From: Brachybacterium phenoliresistens
GTDB lineage: Bacteria; Actinomycetota; Actinomycetes; Actinomycetales; Dermabacteraceae
NCBI RefSeq assembly: GCF_000576425.1
Contig: NZ_KK069995.1
Coordinates: forward strand, 62,001 to 126,000
Length of the DNA stretch: 64,000 nucleotides
Direction of reading: 5' to 3'
Below, piece after piece: positions 10,917 through 17,363 of this stretch. A model generated the notes under the pieces. That model had not been told where the DNA came from, did not search any database, and worked only from the letters and a program-made list of their open reading frames with translations. The first letter of the stretch is position 1. Each line of letters begins with the position of its first letter. The translations under genes were made by a program, and so were the position numbers.

Positions 10917-11000
10917 CCGGCGGGGCGGGGCGCGGCAGGCCGGGGCGAGCTGGGGCTGGTCGGGGCGGGCGGGGCAGGGCAGGGCGGGGCGCGGTGGCTC
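10917..11000. repeat. G-rich degenerate repeat tract
   Basis: Runs built on GGGGCGGG, GGGGCGCGG and GGGGCAGG with an irregular 5-7 base period, starting 24 bases past the SDR stop codon (minus strand). Several GGGG runs in a row could form a quadruplex. No open gene is supported here. Confidence 0.7.
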
Positions 11001-11023
11001 GGCCGCGCCCCGCCCCGTCCCCC

Positions 11024-11779
11024 TCAGGCGCGGGCGGGGTTGCGCGGAAGCCACTCCTCGAGGGTGGTCGGGAAGATCTCGGCCCCCGCCACCGGGACGA
11101 GGGTGCGCTCGGCGATCTGCGCTCCGTAGTACGGGGCGCTGTCGTCGCGGACGACCGTGCGGCGGTCCCCGCGGAAGGCGAGGGCGCGCCGCGCGAACTC
11201 GTCCATCCCGAAGGCCTCCGGTCCTGCGATCTCTCGGTCTCCCGTGGGGGCGCCGGCGGCCGCGCGGGCGACCGCGGTGGCGACGTCCACCGCGGCGATG
11301 GGCTGGACGAGGGCGCCGGGGAGCGTGACCGTGTCCCCCTCGGTCGCGATGTCGGCGATCGCGCCGACGAACTCGAAGAACTGCGTGGCGTGCACGAGCG
11401 AGAAGCCGATGCCCGAGGCGCGGATCAGCGCCTCCTGCGCGGACTTCGCCGCAAAGTACGCGATGTCCTGCGGCCGGTCCGTGCCGACGATGGTGAGCGC
11501 GACGTGGTGCGCCACTCCCGCATCGGCCTCGGCCTCGAGGAGGTGGCGGGTCGAGGTCGTGAAGAACTCCATCACGTCCGCCGGGGCGAAGGAGGGGGAG
11601 TTCGAGACGTCCACGACGGTGTCCGCTCCGGCGAGCGCGTCGCGCAGCCCCGCGCCGGTGAACGCGTCGACCCCGGTGCGCGGCGATGCGGCGACCGCCT
11701 CGTGGCCGTGCGCGGCCAGCTTCTCGACGACCTTCGATCCGATGAGGCCGGTGCCTCCGATGACGATGATCCGTGCCAT
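11024..11779 (-). CDS. NAD(P)-binding atypical SDR (NmrA-like) oxidoreductase
   Basis: 251 residues with an N-terminal Rossmann motif GGTGLIG (8-14) after IIVI, the NmrA/atypical-SDR style DTVVDVSNSPSF and AAKSAQEALIRASGIGFSLVHATQFFEF region. The usual Tyr-x3-Lys pair of classical SDRs is not evident, as in the atypical subfamily. ATG 11779 follows GAAAGG. It is divergent from an ECF41 sigma gene, and a matching ECF-type promoter (TGTCACG, 16 bases, GGTC) lies upstream. ECF41 sigma genes are typically linked to a carboxymuconolactone decarboxylase, oxidoreductase or epimerase, so this is the probable sigma-controlled partner. Substrate unknown. Confidence 0.85.
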   Translation of the reverse strand: MARIIVIGGTGLIGSKVVEKLAAHGHEAVAASPRTGVDAFTGAGLRDALAGADTVVDVSNSPSFAPADVMEFFTTSTRHLLEAEADAGVAHHVALTIVGTDRPQDIAYFAAKSAQEALIRASGIGFSLVHATQFFEFVGAIADIATEGDTVTLPGALVQPIAAVDVATAVARAAAGAPTGDREIAGPEAFGMDEFARRALAFRGDRRTVVRDDSAPYYGAQIAERTLVPVAGAEIFPTTLEEWLPRNPARA

Positions 11780-11827
11780 GTCCCTGCCTTTCGTGAGGGG
11801 ATGCCGGTGGTGGCGTCCACGAGGAAG

Positions 11828-11854
11828 GACCGGACGGCGACCGCTGCCGTGACA
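11828..11854 (-). promoter_or_regulatory. ECF41-type promoter for the SDR gene
   Basis: On the minus strand TGTCACG (11854-11848) is followed after 16 bases by GGTC (11831-11828). The known ECF41 motif is TGTCACA, about 16 bases, CGTC. The site lies 49 bases before the SDR ATG. Confidence 0.65.
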
Positions 11855-11877
11855 GCGCGGTGAGAACGGCCACGTCC

Positions 11878-11904
11878 TGTCACGGATCGGGGCCCGGTCC
11901 GGTC
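11878..11904 (+). promoter_or_regulatory. ECF41-type promoter for the sigma gene
   Basis: TGTCACG (11878-11884), 16 bases, GGTC (11901-11904): the same two boxes and spacing as the divergent SDR promoter, 47 bases before the sigma ATG. This implies autoregulation. Confidence 0.65.
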
Positions 11905-11951
11905 ACCCCCTGAGGGCGAGGCCGGAGGGCGCGAGGACAGGAAGGACGGGG

Positions 11952-13034
11952 ATGAGGATGCTGGTACGTTCGCAGCAGCACGGAAGGGGCGGTGCGGCGA
12001 CGATGGGCGAGGACGGCGATCTCGGGACGGCGGCGGCGGTCTTCGCCGCGCAGCGGCGGCGGCTGTTCGGCATCGCCTACCGGATGCTGGGCACGGCGGC
12101 CGATGCCGAGGACATCCTCCAGGAGACGTGGATCCGCTGGCAGGGCGCGGATCGCACGCAGGTCCAGGACCCGCCGGCCTTCCTCGCGACGATCACCACC
12201 CGGCTCGCGATCACCCAGCTGCAGTCCGCCCGGGTCCGCCGGGAGACGTACATCGGCCCCTGGCTCCCCGAACCGGTGTCCACGCAGGACGACCCCGCGC
12301 TCGGGGCCGAGCGCGGCGAGGCGCTCGACCTCGCCCTGCTGCTCACCCTGGAGCGGCTCACGCCGACCGAAAGGGCGGCGTACATCCTGCGGGAGGCGTT
12401 CGACTACCCCTACGCGCGCATCGCCGAGATCATCTCCTCGAGCGCGGTCAACGCCCGCCAGCTCGTGCGCCGGGCCCGCGCGCACCTGACGTCGGGGCGG
12501 CCGGCATCGGTCGCGCCGGCGCAGCAGCGGCGGCTGCTCGACGCCTTCCTCGCCGCGGCCCGCCGCGGCGACGTCCAGGAGCTGGAGGGCCTCCTGGCCC
12601 GGGACGTCGCCAGCCGCACCGACGGCAACGGGGTGAAGCTCGCCGCGAGGATCCCCGTCCACGGGCGCGCCCGCGTCGCCCGGTTCGTGGCGGCGTTCTC
12701 CCATCACTTCTGGACCGGCAAGACGATCGGATGGATCACGGTGAACGGCCAGGCCGCCGCCACCCTGAGCGAGGGAGGGCGGGTGACGACCCTGGTCACG
12801 GTGACGGCCTCCGAGGAGGGGATCGCGCAGATCCACTGGGTGATGAGCCCCGAGAAGCTCGGGCACGTGAATGCGGCGACCCAGCTCACCGCCCCCGGCG
12901 ACTCCACCCGTCGCACCGACCGCACCGACCCGGCCGACCCCGTCGAGCCCGCTCAGCCGGTCGAGCCGGCGGACGCGAGCGAGGGTCCGGTCCCGCCCGG
13001 AAATCCGGGTGCGGCGGCGGGAGGGCCGGGCTAG
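11952..13034 (+). CDS. ECF41-family RNA polymerase sigma factor (SigJ-like) with SnoaL-like C-terminal domain
   Basis: 360 residues. Region 2 (RRLFGIAYRMLGTAADAEDILQ... W) and region 4 (LTPTERAAYILREAFDYPYARIAEII) frame the ECF41 linker motif WLPEP. A SnoaL-like domain follows, with variants of the DGGGK (DGNGVK) and NPDKL (SPEKL) motifs that set ECF41 activity. The last 50 residues are a Pro/Asp/Glu-rich tail, with period-3 and period-6 repeats such as VEPAQPVEPAD, absent from typical members. ATG 11952 has AGGAAGGA eight bases upstream; ATG 12003 is the alternative. There is no anti-sigma gene, as usual for this family. Confidence 0.9.
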   Translation: MRMLVRSQQHGRGGAATMGEDGDLGTAAAVFAAQRRRLFGIAYRMLGTAADAEDILQETWIRWQGADRTQVQDPPAFLATITTRLAITQLQSARVRRETYIGPWLPEPVSTQDDPALGAERGEALDLALLLTLERLTPTERAAYILREAFDYPYARIAEIISSSAVNARQLVRRARAHLTSGRPASVAPAQQRRLLDAFLAAARRGDVQELEGLLARDVASRTDGNGVKLAARIPVHGRARVARFVAAFSHHFWTGKTIGWITVNGQAAATLSEGGRVTTLVTVTASEEGIAQIHWVMSPEKLGHVNAATQLTAPGDSTRRTDRTDPADPVEPAQPVEPADASEGPVPPGNPGAAAGGPG

Positions 13035-13043
13035 CCTCGCCCC

Positions 13044-13265
13044 ATGCGATCGCCGGAGGGGTTCGAGTACGTCGAGCGCGGGGACGCCGTGGTGATCACC
13101 CATCACGGCCGCCCCGCCACCACCCTGCGCGGGCGCCGTGCCGCCGACTTCCTCGAGGACGTCGAGACCGAGGATCCGCAGGAGCTGATGGCGCGCCTGA
13201 CCGGGAACTACCGGCATGGCAACGAGCGGCAGGCCCGCCAGCACCCCCGAAACCGCGGGCGCTGA
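13044..13265 (+). CDS. Small conserved actinobacterial protein, function unknown
   Basis: 73 residues, basic C terminus (ERQARQHPRNRGR). The central ERGDAVVITHHGRPATTLRG reads like a short beta-rich domain that I recognise as a recurrent uncharacterised actinobacterial protein; ending in HPRNRGR is typical of it. ATG 13044 lies six bases after TAGCCT, without a Shine-Dalgarno sequence, so the transcript should be leaderless. It begins nine bases after the sigma-factor stop, yet its own promoter signature sits inside the end of that gene. No function can be assigned. Confidence 0.72.
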   Translation: MRSPEGFEYVERGDAVVITHHGRPATTLRGRRAADFLEDVETEDPQELMARLTGNYRHGNERQARQHPRNRGR

Positions 13266-13289
13266 GCCTCGAGCCTGCAGCGGCCCCCG

Positions 13290-13652
13290 TCAGAGGCGCG
13301 GCTGCAGGCGGTCCGTCGGCAGGTCCAGGCGGGTGGTCGTGGTGAGGTCGACGGTCTTCGCGACGTGGATCGAGCCGCCGTCGAGGGTGCGGGCCACCGT
13401 CACCGCGTCCCGGGTGACCTCCTGGATGCGCACGGGCACCTCGCCCTCGCCGGGCACCAGCAGCAGCCAGTCCTCGGCGAGCAGCCGCAGGCCGATGGCG
13501 TCCAGCACCGCCTCCGCCTCGTCGAGGTCCATCGGCTCGCCGCGGCGGCGTCGCAGCAGGTCGTAGGGGATGAACGCGTCGTCCTCGGTGATCTCGATGT
13601 AGCCGACGTGCTCGCCGTCGTCGCTGCGCAGATGCTCGAAGATCGTGGCCAT
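13290..13652 (-). CDS. Conserved hypothetical protein
   Basis: 120 residues, acidic, soluble, with no signal or membrane segment. The N-terminal half (HVGYIEITEDDAFIPYDLLRRRRGEPMDLDEAE) and a C-terminal beta-rich stretch ending RLDLPTDRLQPRL suggest a small globular protein. Similar proteins seem common in actinobacteria, but I recognise no named family. ATG 13652 follows TACCGT by seven bases, with no Shine-Dalgarno site. It is convergent with the 73-residue gene and divergent from the CPBP gene at 13730. Confidence 0.7.
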   Translation of the reverse strand: MATIFEHLRSDDGEHVGYIEITEDDAFIPYDLLRRRRGEPMDLDEAEAVLDAIGLRLLAEDWLLLVPGEGEVPVRIQEVTRDAVTVARTLDGGSIHVAKTVDLTTTTRLDLPTDRLQPRL

Positions 13653-13729
13653 GGCTGCGACGGTAGCAGGGGGTCGCCTCTCGGGTTTTCCCGATTCCGG
13701 CGCCGCCGGCCGGGATCTACGGTCGAGGC

Positions 13730-14536
13730 GTGAGCCGATCCCCGCACCCCGCCGTGCCCCGAGACCCCGCCGCGCCGCTCTCGCCCGCGGCTGCGCTGGC
13801 CATCGCCGCAGCGATCCATGCGGCCCGGTTCGGCGTGATCCTCGGCGCCCTGGCGCTGGGGCCGCTGCTGGGGATCAGCGGCTGGTACCTGGGGCTGTTC
13901 GCGAACCTCGCCTGCGTCGTCTTCGCGATCGTCCTGGTCACGGCGCTGCGCATGTGGTCGTCCTCGGGCATCGGCCGGCTGTGGCGCTCGCCCTGGGCGG
14001 CGCTGTGGCTGATCCCCTTCGTGGCCGAGGCGGGGATCTGGGCGCTGATCCCGGGCGGGCTCGCGGTGCCGCCGCCGGGCGTGGGCCTGTGGAGCCTGAC
14101 CCTGCTGCTGGTGGGGATCAACGAGGAGCTCACCAGCCGGGTCGCGGTGCTGGGGACGCTGCGCCGGGGCTTCGGCCGCACCGGCGCGGTGCTGGGCACG
14201 GCGGCCCTGTTCGGGCTGCAGCATCTCTCCGCCCTGGCGACGACCTCGCGCACCGTGGACGACGTGCTGGTCAACGTCCTGCTGTCGGGGATCGCCGGCT
14301 TCGCGATGGCCGCCTACCAGGCACGCTTCTCCTGGATCTGGCCCCTCATGCTCACCCATGCCGCCTCGGACTTCACGATCATCATGAGCGACTACGCGGC
14401 GCCTCTCTGGCTCGAGGTGATCGTGCACGTCGGGTTCATCGGCCTCGGCATCGCGCTGCTGCGCGGCGGCCGGGGAGGCGGCGACCCCGCTCCCCCACCG
14501 GCCGGGCCATCGCCCGGCATTGCCGAGCGGGCCTGA
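13730..14536 (+). CDS. CPBP-family intramembrane metalloprotease
   Basis: 268-residue membrane protein with about seven hydrophobic segments. Motif 1 is degenerate but usable: NEELTSRVAVLGTLRRGFG (Glu132-Glu133, Arg137); motif 2 is FGLQHLSAL and motif 3 LTHAASDF, giving the expected histidines. The start is GTG 13730, six bases after TACGGT, so it is probably leaderless. It faces the ABC operon and shares a hairpin with it. It is one of three CPBP proteases in the first 21 kb. Substrate unknown. Confidence 0.85.
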   Translation: MSRSPHPAVPRDPAAPLSPAAALAIAAAIHAARFGVILGALALGPLLGISGWYLGLFANLACVVFAIVLVTALRMWSSSGIGRLWRSPWAALWLIPFVAEAGIWALIPGGLAVPPPGVGLWSLTLLLVGINEELTSRVAVLGTLRRGFGRTGAVLGTAALFGLQHLSALATTSRTVDDVLVNVLLSGIAGFAMAAYQARFSWIWPLMLTHAASDFTIIMSDYAAPLWLEVIVHVGFIGLGIALLRGGRGGGDPAPPPAGPSPGIAERA

Positions 14537-14593
14537 CGATCGCCGGCCTGCGCGCCGGATCCGGGTCGCGGGCGGCGCGCGGGCCGGTGATCG
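14537..14593. terminator. Bidirectional hairpin
   Basis: A 12-bp outer stem with one mismatch (14537-14548 with 14582-14593), plus inner GCGC pairings, lies between the convergent CPBP gene and the ABC permease gene. Confidence 0.55.
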
Positions 14594-14601
14594 CGGCCGC
14601 G

Positions 14602-15372
14602 TCAGCGGGCCGCGCGGCGCTGGACGGCGGCGGCGCCGATCCAGGCGAGGACCAGCACGCCCACCATCCAGGCCAGGGCCACCCAGATGTCCCCGCCCAC
14701 GCTCTGCCGGGACAGCAGCGCGCGGATCGTGTCGACGATCGCGGTCACCGGCTGGTGCTCCGCGAACCAGGCGACCGGTCCGGGCATCGACTGCGTGGGC
14801 ACGAAGGCGGAGCTGATGAACGGCAGGAAGATGAGCGGGTAGCTGAAGGCGCTGGCCCCCTCGACGCTGCCGGCGGTGAGCCCGGCGATCACGGCGACCC
14901 AGGTCAGGGCCAGGGTGAACAGGGCGAGGATCCCCGCGACCGCGAGCCATGCCCCGATCCCCGCGCCGCTGCGGAAGCCCAGCAGCAGCGCCACGGCGAG
15001 GACCACCGCGACGGAGGCGAGGTTCGCGACGACGGAGGTGAGCACGTGCGCCCACAGCACCGAGGAGCGGGCGATGGGCATCGAGCGCAGCCGCTCGAAG
15101 ACGCCGCCCTGCTTGTCCATGAACAGCCGGTAGGCCGTGTAGGCGATCCCGGAGGCGATGGTGATCAGCAGGATCCCGGGGAGCATGTACGCGATGTACG
15201 AGCCGCCGGACCCGGTGTCGATCGCGCCGCCGAGCACGAAGACGAACAGCAGCAGCAGGGCGATCGGGGTGATCGCGGTGGTGATGATGGTGTCGGGGCT
15301 GCGCAGGATGTGCTTCAGCGAGCGGCCGGTGAGGATGCGGGTGTCGGCGAGGGCATGGGCGGCGGCGGTCAT
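14602..15372 (-). CDS. ABC-2 type transporter permease
   Basis: 256 residues with six membrane spans, the ABC-2 fold of drug or lipid exporters: an N-terminal cytoplasmic helix (RSLKHILRSPDTIITT), then TM segments, including the conserved FLPFISSAFVPTQSMP loop before the last pair. Its ATG overlaps the stop of the ATPase gene by four bases. It is last in the padR-DUF1048-ATPase-permease operon. The typical role is export of an amphipathic drug or self-made compound; substrate is not deducible. Confidence 0.9.
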   Translation of the reverse strand: MTAAAHALADTRILTGRSLKHILRSPDTIITTAITPIALLLLFVFVLGGAIDTGSGGSYIAYMLPGILLITIASGIAYTAYRLFMDKQGGVFERLRSMPIARSSVLWAHVLTSVVANLASVAVVLAVALLLGFRSGAGIGAWLAVAGILALFTLALTWVAVIAGLTAGSVEGASAFSYPLIFLPFISSAFVPTQSMPGPVAWFAEHQPVTAIVDTIRALLSRQSVGGDIWVALAWMVGVLVLAWIGAAAVQRRAAR

Positions 15373-16190
15373 GACGCGGTCTCCTGCGCGGTGGGGCCGG
15401 ACGGGGCCGTGGCGGGCGGGCCGTCATGGCCGATGAGGGCGAGGAACACGTCCTCGAGGGAGGGCTGCTTCTGCACCATCTCCACGGGGGCGGCGGGGAG
15501 CAGGGCGCGCAGCTCGGCGAGGGTGCCGGTGTGCACGATGCGGCCCTCGTGGAGGATCGCGATGCGGTCGGCGAGCTGCTCGGCCTCGTCGAGGTGCTGG
15601 GTGGTCAGCAGCACCGTCGTCCCGCCGGTGGCGAGCTCGCGGATGGTCCGCCACACCTCCAGGCGGGACTGCGGGTCCAGTCCCGTGGTCGGCTCGTCCA
15701 GGACGATCACCGGCGGGTCGCCGACCAGGCTCATGGCGATGTCCAGCCGGCGCCGCATGCCGCCGGAGTAGGTGCCGGCGCGGCGCCGGCCCGCCGCGGT
15801 CAGCGCGAAGCGCTCGAGCATCGCATCGGCCACGGCTGCGGGGCGGGGCAGGTGCCGCAGCCGCGCCACGAGGATCAGGTTCTCCCGCCCGGTGAGCACC
15901 TCGTCGACCGCGGCGAACTGGCCGGTCAGGCTGAGGGACTCCCGCACCTGCGGGGCCTCGGCCGCGACGTCGTGGCCGTCGACCTCGGCGGTGCCGGCAT
16001 CGGCCGCGAGCAGGGTGGCGAGGATCCGCACCAGCGTCGTCTTGCCGGCGCCGTTGGAGCCGAGCAGGGCGAGGATGCTGCCGCGGGCGACCTCGAGGTC
16101 GACCCCGCGCAGCACCGCGAGGTCCCCGAAGGACTTGGTCACCCCGCGCACGCGGAGGGCCGCAGGCGCGAGGGCGGGCGCCGCGGTCAT
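15369..16190 (-). CDS. ABC transporter ATP-binding protein (drug-exporter type)
   Basis: 273 residues. Walker A GSNGAGKTT (44-52), signature YSGGMRRRLDIAMSL, Walker B VIVLDEPTTGLDP and the switch histidine in LLTTQHLDEAEQLADRI are all intact. The C-terminal extension (LEDVFLALIGHDG) is typical of DrrA-like exporters. ATG 16190 overlaps the DUF1048 stop by four bases, and the stop overlaps the permease start, so the three products are made in step. Controlled by the PadR repressor at the operon head. Confidence 0.93.
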   Translation of the reverse strand: MTAAPALAPAALRVRGVTKSFGDLAVLRGVDLEVARGSILALLGSNGAGKTTLVRILATLLAADAGTAEVDGHDVAAEAPQVRESLSLTGQFAAVDEVLTGRENLILVARLRHLPRPAAVADAMLERFALTAAGRRRAGTYSGGMRRRLDIAMSLVGDPPVIVLDEPTTGLDPQSRLEVWRTIRELATGGTTVLLTTQHLDEAEQLADRIAILHEGRIVHTGTLAELRALLPAAPVEMVQKQPSLEDVFLALIGHDGPPATAPSGPTAQETAS

Positions 16191-16558
16191 GACGCGCCGT
16201 CCCTGCGGGAGGCGTCGTCGATGGCGGCGCGCAGGCGGGCGCGCTCCTTGTCGATCCACTCCTTGCCGGCGTAGGCGCGGGCGAAGTCCTCGGCGAAGGC
16301 CACGGGGTCCTCCCCCACGACGTCGCGCACGGGGGTGCCGTCCAGCGCGGCGCGCTCCCACAGGTCGGCGTGGTCGGTGACCATGCGGGCCAGCGTCTCC
16401 CCGTCGGTGAAGCCGCTGGAGTAGGTGAGGTAGCGGTTGACGGCCGTGGCGGCCTCCCGATAGGCGGGCGGGAGGGCCGCGATGCGCGCCATGTCCTGGC
16501 GGTACTGCTTCTTCTGCTCGAGGGAGCCGGTGATCGCTTCGATCCACTTGGCGGTCAT
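16187..16558 (-). CDS. DUF1048 protein
   Basis: 123 residues, helical and charged, matching the DUF1048 family by MTAKWIEAITGSLEQKKQYRQ, the ALPPAYREAATAVNRYLTY segment and the AYAGKEWIDKERARLRAAI end. Members are small cytoplasmic proteins encoded between PadR regulators and ABC exporters; no biochemical role is established. Four-base overlaps with both neighbours bind it tightly into this operon, so it may tune the regulator or the transporter. Confidence 0.88.
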   Translation of the reverse strand: MTAKWIEAITGSLEQKKQYRQDMARIAALPPAYREAATAVNRYLTYSSGFTDGETLARMVTDHADLWERAALDGTPVRDVVGEDPVAFAEDFARAYAGKEWIDKERARLRAAIDDASRRDGAS

Positions 16559-17004
16559 GATCGTGTCCTGTCGTCGCGGGGGTGAGGGGCCTGCGGGTTC
16601 TCGGAGGCCCCGCCGAGGGCGGCCTTGGGGCCGATGGCGGTCTCGGAGCCGAGGGGGGTCTCGGGACCGATGGGGGCCGGGGCGGGCTCTCGCAGGCGCT
16701 CGATGCTGCCGGCGAGGAAGTCCCAGGTGGTCCAGAACTCCGCGAGCGAGGCGGAGCCCTGGGGGTTGAGGGTGAAGACCTTGCGGGGCGGGCCCTTCTG
16801 GGAGGGGACCTTCTCGACGTCCACCAGGCCCTTCTGCTCGATGCGCACCAGCAGGGCGTAGATGGTGCCCTCGGCGAGGTCCTCGAAGCCCTGCTCCCGC
16901 AGGCGAGCGGTGATCTCGTACCCGTAGGCGGGGCCTGCGGCGAGGATCGCCAGCACGATCCCTTCGAGCGTGCCCTTGAGCATCTCGGTCATGGGGCTGG
17001 GCAT
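16555..17004 (-). CDS. PadR-family transcriptional repressor
   Basis: 149 residues. The winged-helix motif MLKGTLEGIVLAILAAGPAYGYEI ... EGTIYALLVRIEQKGLVDVEK is classic PadR; the C-terminal dimer helix (AEFWTTWDFLAGSIERL) is followed by a disordered, repetitive tail (GPETPLGSETAIGPK). ATG 17004 has AGGAGG eight bases upstream. It heads the DUF1048/ABC operon and probably represses it through the tandem sites at 17089-17120 until an inducing compound binds. Confidence 0.9.
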   Translation of the reverse strand: MPSPMTEMLKGTLEGIVLAILAAGPAYGYEITARLREQGFEDLAEGTIYALLVRIEQKGLVDVEKVPSQKGPPRKVFTLNPQGSASLAEFWTTWDFLAGSIERLREPAPAPIGPETPLGSETAIGPKAALGGASENPQAPHPRDDRTRS

Positions 17005-17088
17005 GGGCGGCCCTCCTCTGCGTGCGCTGCGGCCGGCCCGAGCAGCGGTCGCTACTCGGTGACGTTGACTACCGCTAGACCGTAACAC

Positions 17089-17120
17089 TGAGTACCGGTA
17101 CTTGGCAATAGTGAGTACCG
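17089..17120. promoter_or_regulatory. Probable PadR operator: TGAGTACCG repeats and AGTACCGGTACT palindrome
   Basis: TGAGTACCG occurs at 17089-17097 and 17112-17120, 23 bases (about two helical turns) apart. The first copy merges into the 12-bp perfect palindrome AGTACCGGTACT (17091-17102). A related CTACTCGGT is at 17052. The cluster lies 85-115 bases upstream of the padR ATG in otherwise gene-free DNA (17005-17363). Confidence 0.6.
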
Positions 17121-17209
17121 AGCGGGATGGGACGTCCGGTGCTGCAGGCCGCGTTCGTCTGGGGGACGTGTCCAGCAGGCTCCCCTCGCGGGGCCACGCA
17201 GATGCTCGC

Positions 17210-17264
17210 GGGACCAATACGGGGACACAGGCCCCTATAGAGCCCATGTCCCCGTATTAGTCCC
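17210..17264. repeat. 18-bp hairpin element with AATACGGGGACA arms
   Basis: Arms 17210-17227 and 17247-17264 pair with one mismatch around a 19-base loop; the loop itself carries an imperfect inverted repeat (GCCCCTATAGAGCCC). It lies downstream of the choline sulfatase gene (minus strand) and could end its transcript. The lower G+C and the GGGGACA/AATACGGGGACA word recall REP-type hairpins mobilised by Y1 transposases; no transposase gene is present. Confidence 0.6.
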
Positions 17265-17295
17265 GTGCGTCTCGGCCGGGCCGCCTCACGCCGCG

Positions 17296-17355
17296 CCCAG
17301 CGGAAGCGCACCCAGCGGAGGCGCGCCCAGCGGAGGCGCGCCGAGCGGAGGCGCC
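17296..17355. repeat. 15-bp tandem repeat, 4 copies
   Basis: Units at 17296-17310, 17311-17325, 17326-17340 and 17341-17355 are variants of CCCAGCGGAGGCGCG. They begin 8 bases past the stop codon of the sulfatase gene (minus strand). Confidence 0.88.
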
Positions 17356-17363
17356 CGGCGGTG

